The position numbers and the translations under genes are program-made. 64,000 nucleotides of DNA from Aquamicrobium sp. LC103 (lineage in GTDB: Bacteria > Pseudomonadota > Alphaproteobacteria > Rhizobiales > Rhizobiaceae). This document shows, in pieces, positions 1-8,318 of this stretch; position 1 is the stretch's first letter; the number at the start of each line of letters is the position of its first letter. Below the pieces are notes generated by a model. It ran no database searches and was not told the DNA's origin. It saw nothing but the letters and a program-made list of their open reading frames with translations. Location of the stretch: contig NZ_LBCQ02000013.1 in assembly GCF_001014615.2 (NCBI RefSeq), positions 62,001 to 126,000 on the forward strand, in the 5' to 3' direction.

Positions 1-1551
1 CGCGTTCTGATGCAGCACGGTATAGGCCGGATCCTCGCGCTCGCAGATCTCCAGCATGCGGCGGAAGGCCTCGCGCCGCTTGGCGCGGTCGGTGCTGGTC
101 TCCAGAACCACCGACATCCGGTTGACCTCCTCGTTGGTCCATTCGCGTACCTGCTGCTGCTGGCCGTTGGGGCCGTGCTGGGCCACGATCGAGGAGACCG
201 GATCGGAGAAGGTGGCCGAATTCGACCAGTCGCGAACGGCGCGGTTCGGCGTATGCTCGAGAACCTGGCTCCAGTTCTCCTTCATCTCGATCTCGACGTT
301 CAGGCCGACCTGCTTCCACATCTCGACCTGGATCTGAGCGGTGGCGGTCTGGTTGGTGTAGTAGTTGTTGAGAACGCGATAAGGGATCGGATCGCCCTTG
401 TAGCCGGCCTCCTGGAGGAGCTGGCGTGCCAGTTCCGGGTTGTATTCCGGCACCTTCCAGTCATCGAAGAACATGTCACCGTAGAAGGGCCACTGCAGGC
501 CGTTCGGGATCGCGGTGCGCCCAGCCCACAAGGAATCGACGATCGCCTGCCGGTCGATAGCATGCGTCATGGCGCGGCGCACCAGCGGGTTCTCGAGCTG
601 CGGATGGTGCTTGTCGAAGACGGTGATGCGGTGGTTGAGAATGGTTCCGCCCAGAACCTCGAAATCCGAATTGGATTCGACGCCGACGATCTGATCCGGC
701 GGAATATCGCAGGCGAAATCATATTCGCCGGAAAGCAGGCCGTTGATGCGCGAGGCGACTTCCGGAACCTCGACGAAGCGGATCTGTTTGAGCGGCGGCA
801 GGCCACCCCAATATTCATCATAGGAGACGAGCAGCAGGCTCTGGTCGGGCTTGTAGTCGGAGACCATATAAGGGCCGGTGGTGATCGGCCTGCGCGCCCA
901 ATCGTCGTAGCTCTTCGCCTCTTCCCAGGCGCGACGGTTCATGATCTGCGCGCCGGCCTGGAAAAGGCGGCCTTCGATCGTCACGTCGGGCGTGCCGTTG
1001 ACGAAGCGCACGGTGTTGCGGTCGACGATCTCGACGCCGAGCAGGGCGGGCCATTGGCGGCGCGCATTGGCCGGTATCTCGACAGGCAGTTCCTTGGCCT
1101 CGCGACCGCGGGTTTCAAGGCCCGCGACATAAATCGTCTTGCCTTCGGTCGGCTGCGAATCCGCGAACATGCGCTCCTGGCCGAAGGTGAAGGCGACGTC
1201 CTCGACGGTGAGCGGATCGCCGTTGTGGAACTTGACGCCATCGCGCAGCTTTAGCTCGACGGTCCTGTCGTCGACGCGCTTCCATTCGGTGGCAAGCAGT
1301 GGCACGGGACCCTGGTCACCGAGCCAGTTGCGGCCGATCAGGCCTTCCCACAGATTGGGATAAAGCGAGCGCTCGCCGACATTCGATTGCTCGCGAATGC
1401 AGTCCAGCGTGTTCGTGTTGGAGATCTTCTGGACGGCAATGGTGACCGAGGCGCGATTGTCCGACTGCCCGATCGCAAAGCGAGGGAGAGCTAACGAACC
1501 GGCCGCGCCGGCAGCAAGGCCGAGTGCTGCGCGCCGAGTGATATTGACCAT
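1..1551 (-). CDS. ABC transporter substrate-binding protein, family 5 (C-terminus beyond window)
   Basis: Periplasmic solute-binding protein of the dipeptide/oligopeptide/nickel class (SBP_bac_5). The gene reads leftwards, and its 517 visible codons run off the window edge, so the C-terminus is missing. The N-terminus has a twin-arginine signal, ITRRAALG, followed by an alanine-rich hydrophobic stretch, which predicts Tat export. The body shows family features: LKLRDGVKFHNGDPLTVEDV near residues 95-115 and RRAMTHAIDRQAIVDSLWAG in the middle. No permease or ATPase gene is visible, so any partners lie to the left, outside the window. It differs clearly from the two family 5 binding proteins at 51-59 kb and belongs to another transporter. 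The ATG at 1549-1551 is chosen because the Tat motif starts right after it. Confidence 0.85.
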   Translation of the reverse strand, partial: MVNITRRAALGLAAGAAGSLALPRFAIGQSDNRASVTIAVQKISNTNTLDCIREQSNVGERSLYPNLWEGLIGRNWLGDQGPVPLLATEWKRVDDRTVELKLRDGVKFHNGDPLTVEDVAFTFGQERMFADSQPTEGKTIYVAGLETRGREAKELPVEIPANARRQWPALLGVEIVDRNTVRFVNGTPDVTIEGRLFQAGAQIMNRRAWEEAKSYDDWARRPITTGPYMVSDYKPDQSLLLVSYDEYWGGLPPLKQIRFVEVPEVASRINGLLSGEYDFACDIPPDQIVGVESNSDFEVLGGTILNHRITVFDKHHPQLENPLVRRAMTHAIDRQAIVDSLWAGRTAIPNGLQWPFYGDMFFDDWKVPEYNPELARQLLQEAGYKGDPIPYRVLNNYYTNQTATAQIQVEMWKQVGLNVEIEMKENWSQVLEHTPNRAVRDWSNSATFSDPVSSIVAQHGPNGQQQQVREWTNEEVNRMSVVLETSTDRAKRREAFRRMLEICEREDPAYTVLHQNA

Positions 1552-1767
1552 GGATATAGTCCTTCCGTGCTTGGCCGCGGAGCCTTCATAGGCGGGGCGG
1601 CGGCTTGTCTGCTCGAGATTTGATGTCGCCGCGAGGCGGCTTCACGGACGCGGACAATGTCCAAGCAACATGTCGGTGAGGCTACAGAACGATGAAAGTT
1701 CTTTGACAAGACCCGTTTCTCCACAGGACGGTTCCTGACGGGAAAGGCTGTTGCCGTAGACCGAACG

Positions 1768-1803
1768 AAAAACCGGCCGGCGGCCTCTGCTGCCGGCCGG
1801 TTT
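1768..1803 (-). terminator. Rho-independent terminator after the TIM-barrel isomerase gene
   Basis: A 12-bp perfect inverted repeat has arms AAACCGGCCGGC at 1770-1781 and GCCGGCCGGTTT at 1792-1803, with a 10-base loop. On the minus strand the hairpin ends in a run of five T (complement of 1768-1772). It lies 23 bases past the stop codon of the gene at 1827-2645. Confidence 0.8.
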
Positions 1804-1826
1804 CGATAGCGAGAAGGTAGGGCGGT

Positions 1827-2645
1827 CTATTCGACCAGACCGAGGGATTCGAGATAGGCGGCGGAGGAGCGGATGTGCTGCGGCTGCCTGAGTTCGAGGA
1901 TAAGGCGCGGATTGCTCCCCAGCGCGGAAAGCGCGGCAAAGACGGAGTGCCAGCGGATCGAGCCCTCGCCGATCGCCCAGTGCCTGTCGGCATAGCCGTC
2001 CGCATCCTGGAGGTGGACGTGCTGAAGCCGGTTGCCGGCGGCATGCACGTAGTAGTCCACCGGCGGCGCGCCGGTCGATCCGTGCGCATAGTGGGCATGA
2101 CCGGTGTCGATCGAAACGGCGATGGCGGGAGAGGCGAAGCTGTCGACGAGCGCGCAGCGCACATGTGGATCCTTGTCCTCGATGTTTTCCAGGACCATGG
2201 TGCAACCCATATCCGCGGCACGTCTGACCGTGTCGCCCAGGGTCGCGTGCGTGTGCTCGATGAGGCGCGCGCTTTCGCCGGGATTGTTGTCGAGGTTGTG
2301 ATAGGACCACGTGCTGTAGGGGCTGTGGATGACCATCTGTGTCGCGCCGATCGCGGCGCATACCTCCAGGCCCTGCTTGAGACGCCTATTGACGACCTGG
2401 CGGATTTCCGGATCGTGGGAGGCAAGCGTCAGGCCCCAGAACGGGCCATGGATGCCGAGCCGCCCGGTATAGCCGTCGAGAAGCTTCTTCGCCCGCGCGG
2501 CCAGACCGCTCCAGTCGCCGCCGAGAACATCGGCGGTGGTGAAGTCCTGCAGTTCGAGGTCGCGCTGCTTTTCCAGTATCCAGTCGCGATGGATTTCAAG
2601 GGCGTCGAGCTGCATTGCCGCGCCGACGATAGGCCGAGAAGTCAT
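1827..2645 (-). CDS. Sugar phosphate isomerase/epimerase family protein (TIM barrel)
   Basis: 272-residue protein of the xylose-isomerase-like TIM-barrel superfamily (AP_endonuc_2 fold), with no signal peptide. Family signs are the IHGPFWGLTLASHDPEIRQV stretch near residue 85, MVIHSPYSTW near 130, the metal-site-like MVLENIEDKDPH near 180 (Glu in LENIED), VSIDTGHAHYAH near 205 and HVHLQDADGYADRHWAIGEG near 245. These match the conserved Glu, Asp/His and His-x-His metal ligands of sugar isomerases and epimerases. The substrate cannot be told. It ends in a clear terminator. Upstream it faces the EamA gene in the same direction with a 119-base gap, so it is probably a single-gene unit or the tail of an EamA transcript. 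Confidence 0.75.
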   Translation of the reverse strand: MTSRPIVGAAMQLDALEIHRDWILEKQRDLELQDFTTADVLGGDWSGLAARAKKLLDGYTGRLGIHGPFWGLTLASHDPEIRQVVNRRLKQGLEVCAAIGATQMVIHSPYSTWSYHNLDNNPGESARLIEHTHATLGDTVRRAADMGCTMVLENIEDKDPHVRCALVDSFASPAIAVSIDTGHAHYAHGSTGAPPVDYYVHAAGNRLQHVHLQDADGYADRHWAIGEGSIRWHSVFAALSALGSNPRLILELRQPQHIRSSAAYLESLGLVE

Positions 2646-2764
2646 AGATATATCCAGTCCAGAAAGGGGGATTGCTCAAAGAGCGAAACGGGTTCTAAGG
2701 AAAACCCGTCGGCACTATCGTCGGCTCGTGTGTCAGGCGTGTTACAGGAGATGTGCAGAGGCGC

Positions 2765-3682
2765 TCAGTTCACGGCCTCGCCGCGGCGGTCGCGGAAGGT
2801 TCGGGCGAAGCCTTTCGTCGGGTTGGCGAATTTTCGCGCCCCCGCAACGCAGAAGATGACCGCGACGGTGACCGCGAGCATCAGCGGGCTCACTTCCTCG
2901 CGGAGGAGCATCGCGGCGAGCGCCAGCCCGAAGAAGGGCTGCAGAAGCTGCAACTGGCCGACGGCCGCGATGCCGCCCTGCGCCAGCCCGCGATACCAGA
3001 AGACGAAGCCCACCAGCATGCTGAAGACCGAAACGTAGCCGAGGCTGAGCCAGGCCGAGGGACTCACGCCATCGAAGCTCGACGGCCAGGTGGAGAGCGT
3101 CAGAACGGCCATGAACGGCAGCGAGAGGACGAGCGCCCACGAGATCACCTGCCATCCGCCGAGATGTCGCGAGAGCTTGGCGCCTTCGGCATAGCCGAGC
3201 CCGCAAACGACGATGGCGGCAAGCATCAGCAGGTCGCCGACGGGCGACGCCGAAAAGCCTTGCGTCACCGCAAAGCCTGCTACGAGCGCGCTGCCGAGGC
3301 AGGAGAACAACCAGAAGGTCGCGCGCGGCCGCTCGCCGCCGCGCAGTACGCCGAAGATCGCGGTCGCGAGCGGCAATAGGCCGACATAGACGATGGAATG
3401 CGCCGAGGTGATGTGTTCGAGCGCCAGGGCCGTCAGCAGGGGAAAGCCGACCACCACGCCCAGCGCGACGATGATCAGCGATGCGATGTCGCCGCGCGCG
3501 GGGCTTTTCTCCCGGAACGCGAGCAGGAGAATGAGCGCGAGAATTCCCGCTATGGCCGCGCGGGCGACCGTCAGGAAGAGCGGATCGAAATCCATCACCG
3601 CCACGCGCGTCGCCGGCAGCGAGCCGCTGAAAATCAGCACCCCCAGAAAGCCGTTGACCCATCCGCTCGCCGTTCTTTCCAT
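2765..3682 (-). CDS. EamA/DMT-family inner-membrane exporter
   Basis: 305-residue drug/metabolite transporter superfamily protein with about ten hydrophobic segments in two five-helix EamA halves. The first half holds SGSLPATRVAV and the second GYVSVFSMLVGFVFWYRGLA, the usual EamA signature. The C-terminal tail is short and basic (GFARTFRDRRGEAVN). AAGGAG lies upstream of the ATG at 3682. The gene is divergent from the MocR-type regulator at 3794 across a 111-base gap holding a palindrome. That arrangement usually means the regulator controls the exporter, and that its PLP-domain ligand is related to the exported amino compound. The substrate is unknown. Confidence 0.85.
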   Translation of the reverse strand: MERTASGWVNGFLGVLIFSGSLPATRVAVMDFDPLFLTVARAAIAGILALILLLAFREKSPARGDIASLIIVALGVVVGFPLLTALALEHITSAHSIVYVGLLPLATAIFGVLRGGERPRATFWLFSCLGSALVAGFAVTQGFSASPVGDLLMLAAIVVCGLGYAEGAKLSRHLGGWQVISWALVLSLPFMAVLTLSTWPSSFDGVSPSAWLSLGYVSVFSMLVGFVFWYRGLAQGGIAAVGQLQLLQPFFGLALAAMLLREEVSPLMLAVTVAVIFCVAGARKFANPTKGFARTFRDRRGEAVN

Positions 3683-3752
3683 CGAAGCAAACTCCTTTTT
3701 CGTTCTCGCATGCTATCGGCGGCGGTGCATGGCGTTTCCAGAGACAATAGGA

Positions 3753-3772
3753 TACAGTTGAGACAAACTGTA
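3753..3772. promoter_or_regulatory. Palindromic operator between EamA exporter and MocR regulator
   Basis: The inverted repeat TACAGTT (3753-3759) and AACTGTA (3766-3772) flanks a 6-base spacer. A direct repeat GAGACAA occurs at 3741-3747 and 3760-3766. Both lie in the divergent gap. That the MocR protein binds here is inferred from position. Confidence 0.55.
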
Positions 3773-3793
3773 ATGGTATCGGAAGCAGTACGG

Positions 3794-5197
3794 ATGGATA
3801 ACCGCTTGAACTCCGCTGGAACCGAAGGAACCCTTGTCGGCAAGGTGATGGAAACGATGCGCCAGCGCATCGCTGCGCGCAGCCTGACGCCGGGCGAGCG
3901 CCTGCCCTCAATACGCGCGCTTGCCGGCATGATGCAGGTTTCCAAGTCCACGGTGGTCGAAGCGTATGAAAGGTTGGCGGCGGAGGGCACGATCCGTTCA
4001 CGACCGGGTTCCGGCTTTTACGTAACGGCGCCGCTCGCGCCGCTGTCTCTTGCCGAGATCGGCCCGAAGCTCGACCGCGAGATCGACCCGCTATGGATTT
4101 CGCGGCAGTCGCTGGAGGCGGGCGAGGGGATGCTGAAGCCTGGCTGCGGCTGGCTTCCGCCCTCCTGGATGCCGCAAGACGGTCTGCGCAAGGCGTTACG
4201 GAGCCTCGCGAAGGGGCACAGCGCCAGCCTGGCCGACTACGGCACACCGCTCGGCCTGCCGGCGCTGCGCCGGTTGCTCGCGCGGCGCATGGCCGGGCAC
4301 GGCATCGAGGCTTCGCCGGAACAGATCCTGCTGACGGAATCGGGGACCCAGGCGATCGACCTGCTCTGCCGGCTGTTGGTGGAGCCAGGCGACACGGTCC
4401 TCGTTGACGACCCCTGCTACTTCAATTTCCAGGCCCTCCTGCGGGCGCATCGGGCGAAAATCATCGGCGTGCCCTACACGCCTTCCGGCCCCGACCTCGA
4501 GCTCTTCGCACAGGCGCTCGGGGAGCACCGGCCGCGCCTCTACATCACCAATTCGGCAATCCACAACCCCACGGGCGCGACGCTGTCGCCCGTCGTCGCT
4601 CACCGCTTGCTGAAGCTTGCCGAGCAGGCGGGGACGGCCATTATCGAGGACGACATCTTCGCCGATTTCGAGCATGCACCCGCGCCACGGCTGGCCGCCT
4701 TCGACGGGCTCGACCGCGTCGTCCATATCGGCAGCTTCTCGAAGACGCTGTCGGCCTCGGTACGCTGCGGTTTCATCGCTGCGCGGCCCGACTGGATCGA
4801 AAGCCTCGTCGACCTGAAGATCGCCACCAGCTTCGGCGGCGGCCGGCTGGCGGCCGAGTTCGTGTTCAACCTGCTCAAGGACGGCTACTACCGCAAGCAT
4901 ATGGAACATCTGCGCGTTCGGCTTGCGCGTGCCATGGAGGAGATGACGGGGCAACTCCAATCGCTCGGCATTGTACCCTGGATCGAGCCTCAGGCGGGGA
5001 TGTTCCTGTGGTGCAGGTTGCCCGGCGGGCTCGACGCGGCGGAGGTGGCGCGGCAGGCCCTCGCCAAGGATGTGGTGCTGGCCCCTGGCAATGTCTTCAG
5101 CGTCTCGCGCTCCTGCGGCGAGTTCCTCCGCTTCAACGTCGCTCAGTGCGAAGATCCCCGGATTTTTCGGACGCTGGAAGCTGCGATGGCAAGATAG
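3794..5197 (+). CDS. MocR-type transcriptional regulator (GntR helix-turn-helix fused to PLP aminotransferase fold)
   Basis: 467-residue regulator. Residues about 10-85 form a GntR winged helix (RQRIAARSLTPGERLPSIRA, then VSKSTVVEAYERLAAEG). The rest is a fold-type I aminotransferase domain. The PLP lysine is Lys317 in GSFSKTLSAS, and the cofactor-pocket motifs NPTGATLSP and EDDIFADF come before it. MocR proteins use PLP and an amino-acid-like effector to control nearby genes, here most likely the divergent exporter. An upstream in-frame ATG at 3773 exists, but it directly abuts the palindrome and has no ribosome-binding site. The ATG at 3794 has GGAAG eight bases upstream and is preferred. 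Confidence 0.88.
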   Translation: MDNRLNSAGTEGTLVGKVMETMRQRIAARSLTPGERLPSIRALAGMMQVSKSTVVEAYERLAAEGTIRSRPGSGFYVTAPLAPLSLAEIGPKLDREIDPLWISRQSLEAGEGMLKPGCGWLPPSWMPQDGLRKALRSLAKGHSASLADYGTPLGLPALRRLLARRMAGHGIEASPEQILLTESGTQAIDLLCRLLVEPGDTVLVDDPCYFNFQALLRAHRAKIIGVPYTPSGPDLELFAQALGEHRPRLYITNSAIHNPTGATLSPVVAHRLLKLAEQAGTAIIEDDIFADFEHAPAPRLAAFDGLDRVVHIGSFSKTLSASVRCGFIAARPDWIESLVDLKIATSFGGGRLAAEFVFNLLKDGYYRKHMEHLRVRLARAMEEMTGQLQSLGIVPWIEPQAGMFLWCRLPGGLDAAEVARQALAKDVVLAPGNVFSVSRSCGEFLRFNVAQCEDPRIFRTLEAAMAR

Positions 5198-5253
5198 CGG
5201 TCGGATCGCTTTGCCCGATCGCGCGTTAGCTGTTTTCAATCGGGAGAATGGTC

Positions 5254-5562
5254 ATGAACGTCGCAAATCTTCAGCTCGAAGGCCTTCTGATGGCCATCGC
5301 CGCCGTCAATCAGATCCTGGTCCGCAAGGGTGTCGTCGATTTCAAGGAGATCGACGTCGCGCTGAGCAAGGTGGAGGCGGCTTTGACGGGAGACGAAAGG
5401 GTCTACGAGGACATGTCGCCCGCAAATCGCGATGCGGTTTGTTTTCCGGTGAGGCTTTTGAGGATGGCCAACAATTCGCAAGGCGACGGCAACATGCCGA
5501 CCTTCGCGGAATTGACCAGGACGGTGGCTCGGACAAAGGAGCCCTACAACGATCAGATGTAG
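5254..5562 (+). CDS. Small conserved-looking hypothetical protein
   Basis: 102-residue soluble protein of unknown function with no signal peptide or membrane segment. The sequence is amphipathic and probably helical (EGLLMAIAAVNQILVRKGVV, then FKEIDVALSKVEAALTGDE). It has one Cys, in RDAVCFPVRLL. Codon use resembles the neighbours, and GGGAG at 5242-5246 is well placed for the ATG at 5254; the ATG at 5248 is too close to it. The gene starts 56 bases after the MocR gene and may be read through from it. I do not recognise the family. Confidence 0.6.
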   Translation: MNVANLQLEGLLMAIAAVNQILVRKGVVDFKEIDVALSKVEAALTGDERVYEDMSPANRDAVCFPVRLLRMANNSQGDGNMPTFAELTRTVARTKEPYNDQM

Positions 5563-5720
5563 GAAATGGCTTGGGGTCGAACCGTGAAAATTCTTCCCAA
5601 TTTCTTCCAAATTATGAGAACGGCGTTTCGTGAAACGGGTGTCGCGGAGGCTTCCATACGCTGAAAATCCCGCCAGCGACGGCTAGTTTGCGCGCAAATT
5701 CCATCCTAGGAGCATTTCTC

Positions 5721-6626
5721 ATGCGTTTCGCCCCCATCGCAATCGCGTTGACGCTTGCATTTGCAACGCCCGCCTTCGCGCAGTCAGCCGATATTCGCCC
5801 CCTCGTCGATGCCGAATGGCTGAAGGCGCATGCCGGCGAGGAAAACGTCGTCATCCTCGACATTCGCGATAATATCGAGGGTACCGATCTGGGCAGCGAG
5901 CCCTATATCGAGAACTCCGTGGTCGCTCCATATGCAAGCGCCGGCTGGCGGACGGAGGTCGACGGTGTTCCGGGAATGCTGCCGCCGCTCGAAGAGATCA
6001 CCGCGCTGATCGGCAATCTGGGCATCGACAATGACGATCATGTCGTGATCGTTCCCTGGGGAACGGATTCCTCCGAGTTCGGCGGAGCGACGCGTGTCTA
6101 CTGGACCTTCAAATATCTCGGCCACGACGCCGTCTCGATCCTCGACGGTGGCTGGCGTCAGTATGATGCGGCGGGCGGCGCGCGTTCGGCGGAACTTGCC
6201 AAGCCGCAACCCGCCGAATTCACCTACGAGCTTCAGGACGAGCTGCTTGCCACCACCGCGGATGTCGAGGCCGCACTCAAATCCGGCGTCAAGCTCATCG
6301 ACGGCCGTCCGGCCGAGCAGTTCGAGGGCAAGTCAAAGAGCCCGGTCGTCCGTACCGAAGGTACCATTCCCGGCGCCGTAAACATCGTCCACAGCGATCT
6401 CTACAGCTCCGACCATGCGCTCTTCGCCCGTCCGGAAACCGTCGAGGCTCTCTCTAAAGGCGTCGGCCTTGCGGCGAACGAGGAAAACATCACCTTTTGC
6501 AACACCGGCCATTGGGCGTCGATCGCCTGGTTCGGCTTGAGCGAGGTGCTCGGCAACAAGAAGACGAGCATGTATGATGGTTCCATGGCCGAATGGACGG
6601 CGGATTCTTCTCGCCCCGTGGAATAA
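5721..6626 (+). CDS. Exported two-domain sulfurtransferase (rhodanese)
   Basis: 301-residue protein. The first 21 residues (MRFAPIAIALTLAFATPAFA) are a Sec signal peptide with an AFA-Q cleavage site, so the enzyme acts in the periplasm. Two rhodanese modules follow: an N-terminal one with ILDIRDN and a C-terminal one with LIDGRPAEQFEG. The catalytic loop is CNTGHWA with Cys260 as persulfide carrier, and its GHW part differs from the CGSGVTA loop of common thiosulfate/3-mercaptopyruvate sulfurtransferases. AGGAG at 5708-5712 sets the ATG at 5721. It is the first gene of a likely four-gene unit with the YeeE/YedE transporter 100 bases downstream, which suggests it delivers or receives sulfane sulfur for import. 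Confidence 0.9.
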   Translation: MRFAPIAIALTLAFATPAFAQSADIRPLVDAEWLKAHAGEENVVILDIRDNIEGTDLGSEPYIENSVVAPYASAGWRTEVDGVPGMLPPLEEITALIGNLGIDNDDHVVIVPWGTDSSEFGGATRVYWTFKYLGHDAVSILDGGWRQYDAAGGARSAELAKPQPAEFTYELQDELLATTADVEAALKSGVKLIDGRPAEQFEGKSKSPVVRTEGTIPGAVNIVHSDLYSSDHALFARPETVEALSKGVGLAANEENITFCNTGHWASIAWFGLSEVLGNKKTSMYDGSMAEWTADSSRPVE

Positions 6627-6726
6627 AATTCCTGCATCTCTATTATGGGCGGCACGGATGTCCGATCCTTCGGGCATCCGTCGTTTCTGACGACCTGCAT
6701 CGCCGCTTGCCGGCCGGATTTTTGCA

Positions 6727-7941
6727 ATGGCAGACATCTCATTTGAAAGACCTACTTACCTGCCGCGGCCGACGGCCGACCGTGCGCCGATGCTGGTGGC
6801 AGGCGGCGCGCTGGTTCTCGGCTTCCTCGCCATCGCCGCGCTGATCGACCTGCGTCAGGCGACGCTGTTCGTCATCGGTGGATTGCTGGGTGCGGCGCTC
6901 TATCACGGCTCCTTCGGCTTCACCGGCGGCTGGCGACGCATGGTCGTCGAACGCCGCGGTCGCGCCATGCGCGCGCAGATGCTGATGATCGGTGTGGCGG
7001 CACTCGGCATGATCCCGCTGCTTGCCGCCGGCAGCCTCGGCGGACAGGCGCTGGTGGGCGCGATGGCGCCGGTTGGCGTTTCGGTTCTGATCGGTGCGGC
7101 AATCTTCGGGCTCGGCATGCAGCTTGGCGGCGGCTGTGGATCGGGCACGCTCTTCACGGTTGGCGGTGGTTCCTCGCGCATGCTGGTCACGCTGATTTTC
7201 TTCATCGTCGGGGCGGTCATCGGTACGGCCCACCTGCCATGGTGGCTTGGCCTGCCGTCGCTGCCGGCGATCGATCTCGGCCGCGAATTCGGCGTCGGCA
7301 CGGCCGTGCTTGCCACGCTCGTCGCTCTCGGCCTCGTCGCTCTCGCGACCGCGTTGATCGAGCGGCGCGCGCACGGCAATCTGGAAGTCGAGCCGGGCCC
7401 GTCGCGGCCGGGCTGGAGCTGGGTGCTACGCGGCCCGTGGCCGCTGGTCGGCGCGGGGCTGCTCATGGCCGTCCTCAACATCGCAACCCTGCTTCTGGCC
7501 GGACATCCCTGGTCGGTGACCTTCGGCTTCGGCCTGTGGGGCGCGAAGGCAGCCCAGTCCGTTGGCATTCCGGTCGAAAGCTGGGAATTCTGGAACTGGC
7601 CCGGCCCGCAGGCGGCGCTTTCCTCGAGCGTGCTGGCCGACGTCACCTCAGTGATGAATTTCGGCATCATCCTCGGTGCCGCGCTGGCTGCGAGCATCGC
7701 CGGAAAATTCGCACCGAAGGTCAAGGTGCCGTTGGCCTCGATGCTGGCGGCGGCGATCGGCGGCATCCTGATGGGCTACGGCGCACGGCTTTCCTTCGGC
7801 TGCAATATCGGCGCGCTGTTCAGCGGTATCGCGTCGGGCAGCCTGCATGGCTGGCTCTGGTTTGCCGCGGCTTTCGTGGGTTCGCTTGCCGGGGTCTGGC
7901 TGCGTCCCGTGTTTGGTCTCGATGGGTTCGCCAGGAAATGA
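6727..7941 (+). CDS. YeeE/YedE family sulfur-compound transporter
   Basis: 404-residue polytopic membrane protein of the sulf_transp family (YeeE/YedE, TsuA-like). It consists of two similar halves. Each holds the hallmark glycine-rich cysteine loop: GGGCGSGTLFTVGGGSSRM with Cys137, and LSFGCNIGALFSGIASGS with Cys359. In studied family members such cysteines relay thiosulfate through the membrane. Following a periplasmic rhodanese, the likely role is uptake of thiosulfate or another sulfane-sulfur carrier. The stop codon overlaps the next gene's start (ATGA at 7938-7941), so translation is probably coupled. Confidence 0.88.
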   Translation: MADISFERPTYLPRPTADRAPMLVAGGALVLGFLAIAALIDLRQATLFVIGGLLGAALYHGSFGFTGGWRRMVVERRGRAMRAQMLMIGVAALGMIPLLAAGSLGGQALVGAMAPVGVSVLIGAAIFGLGMQLGGGCGSGTLFTVGGGSSRMLVTLIFFIVGAVIGTAHLPWWLGLPSLPAIDLGREFGVGTAVLATLVALGLVALATALIERRAHGNLEVEPGPSRPGWSWVLRGPWPLVGAGLLMAVLNIATLLLAGHPWSVTFGFGLWGAKAAQSVGIPVESWEFWNWPGPQAALSSSVLADVTSVMNFGIILGAALAASIAGKFAPKVKVPLASMLAAAIGGILMGYGARLSFGCNIGALFSGIASGSLHGWLWFAAAFVGSLAGVWLRPVFGLDGFARK

Positions 7942-8318
7942 CGGCAAGAAACACGCTACTTTTCGGTGCGGCACTCGCGGCGGCCACGGCCGCTGTCGCT
8001 GTCGACCACTATAATCATCCGGCTCCGAGGGCTGCCGCGCAGACGGCGCCGGCTTCGGGCGCTGCCCCGTGCTCGGCCGCCGCGCCGTGTGCCGCAGCCG
8101 CTCCCCGTCCGCCCGCCGCTCCCTGCGCGGCTGCCGCGCCGTGCTCCGCCGGAGCTCCGGCCAAGGCGCCCGCGCCGCCACCCCCGGCTCCGGCGCCCAA
8201 GCTCGCGCCACCGCCACCGCCACCCGCTCCCCTGCCGGTGGAGGCGGAAAAGCCGAAACTCGCGCCGCCACCGCCGCCGCCGGTTCCTTTGCCGGCAACG
8301 GAAGGATCGAACGGATGA
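7938..8318 (+). CDS. Membrane-anchored or exported Ala/Pro-rich protein with APC repeats
   Basis: 126-residue low-complexity protein. An N-terminal hydrophobic segment (LLFGAALAAATAAVAV) could be a signal peptide or anchor. Residues about 40-75 repeat the unit A-P-C-(S/A)-A four times, giving four evenly set cysteines. The C-terminal half is nearly all proline and alanine, with two copies of KLAPPPPPP. Start and stop overlap both neighbours by four bases (ATGA at 7938 and at 8315), so it is a genuine member of the sulfur operon despite its odd composition. The rigid Pro region could span the periplasm, and the cysteines could carry sulfur or metal. That role is speculation; no family is recognised. 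Confidence 0.7.
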   Translation: MTARNTLLFGAALAAATAAVAVDHYNHPAPRAAAQTAPASGAAPCSAAAPCAAAAPRPPAAPCAAAAPCSAGAPAKAPAPPPPAPAPKLAPPPPPPAPLPVEAEKPKLAPPPPPPVPLPATEGSNG

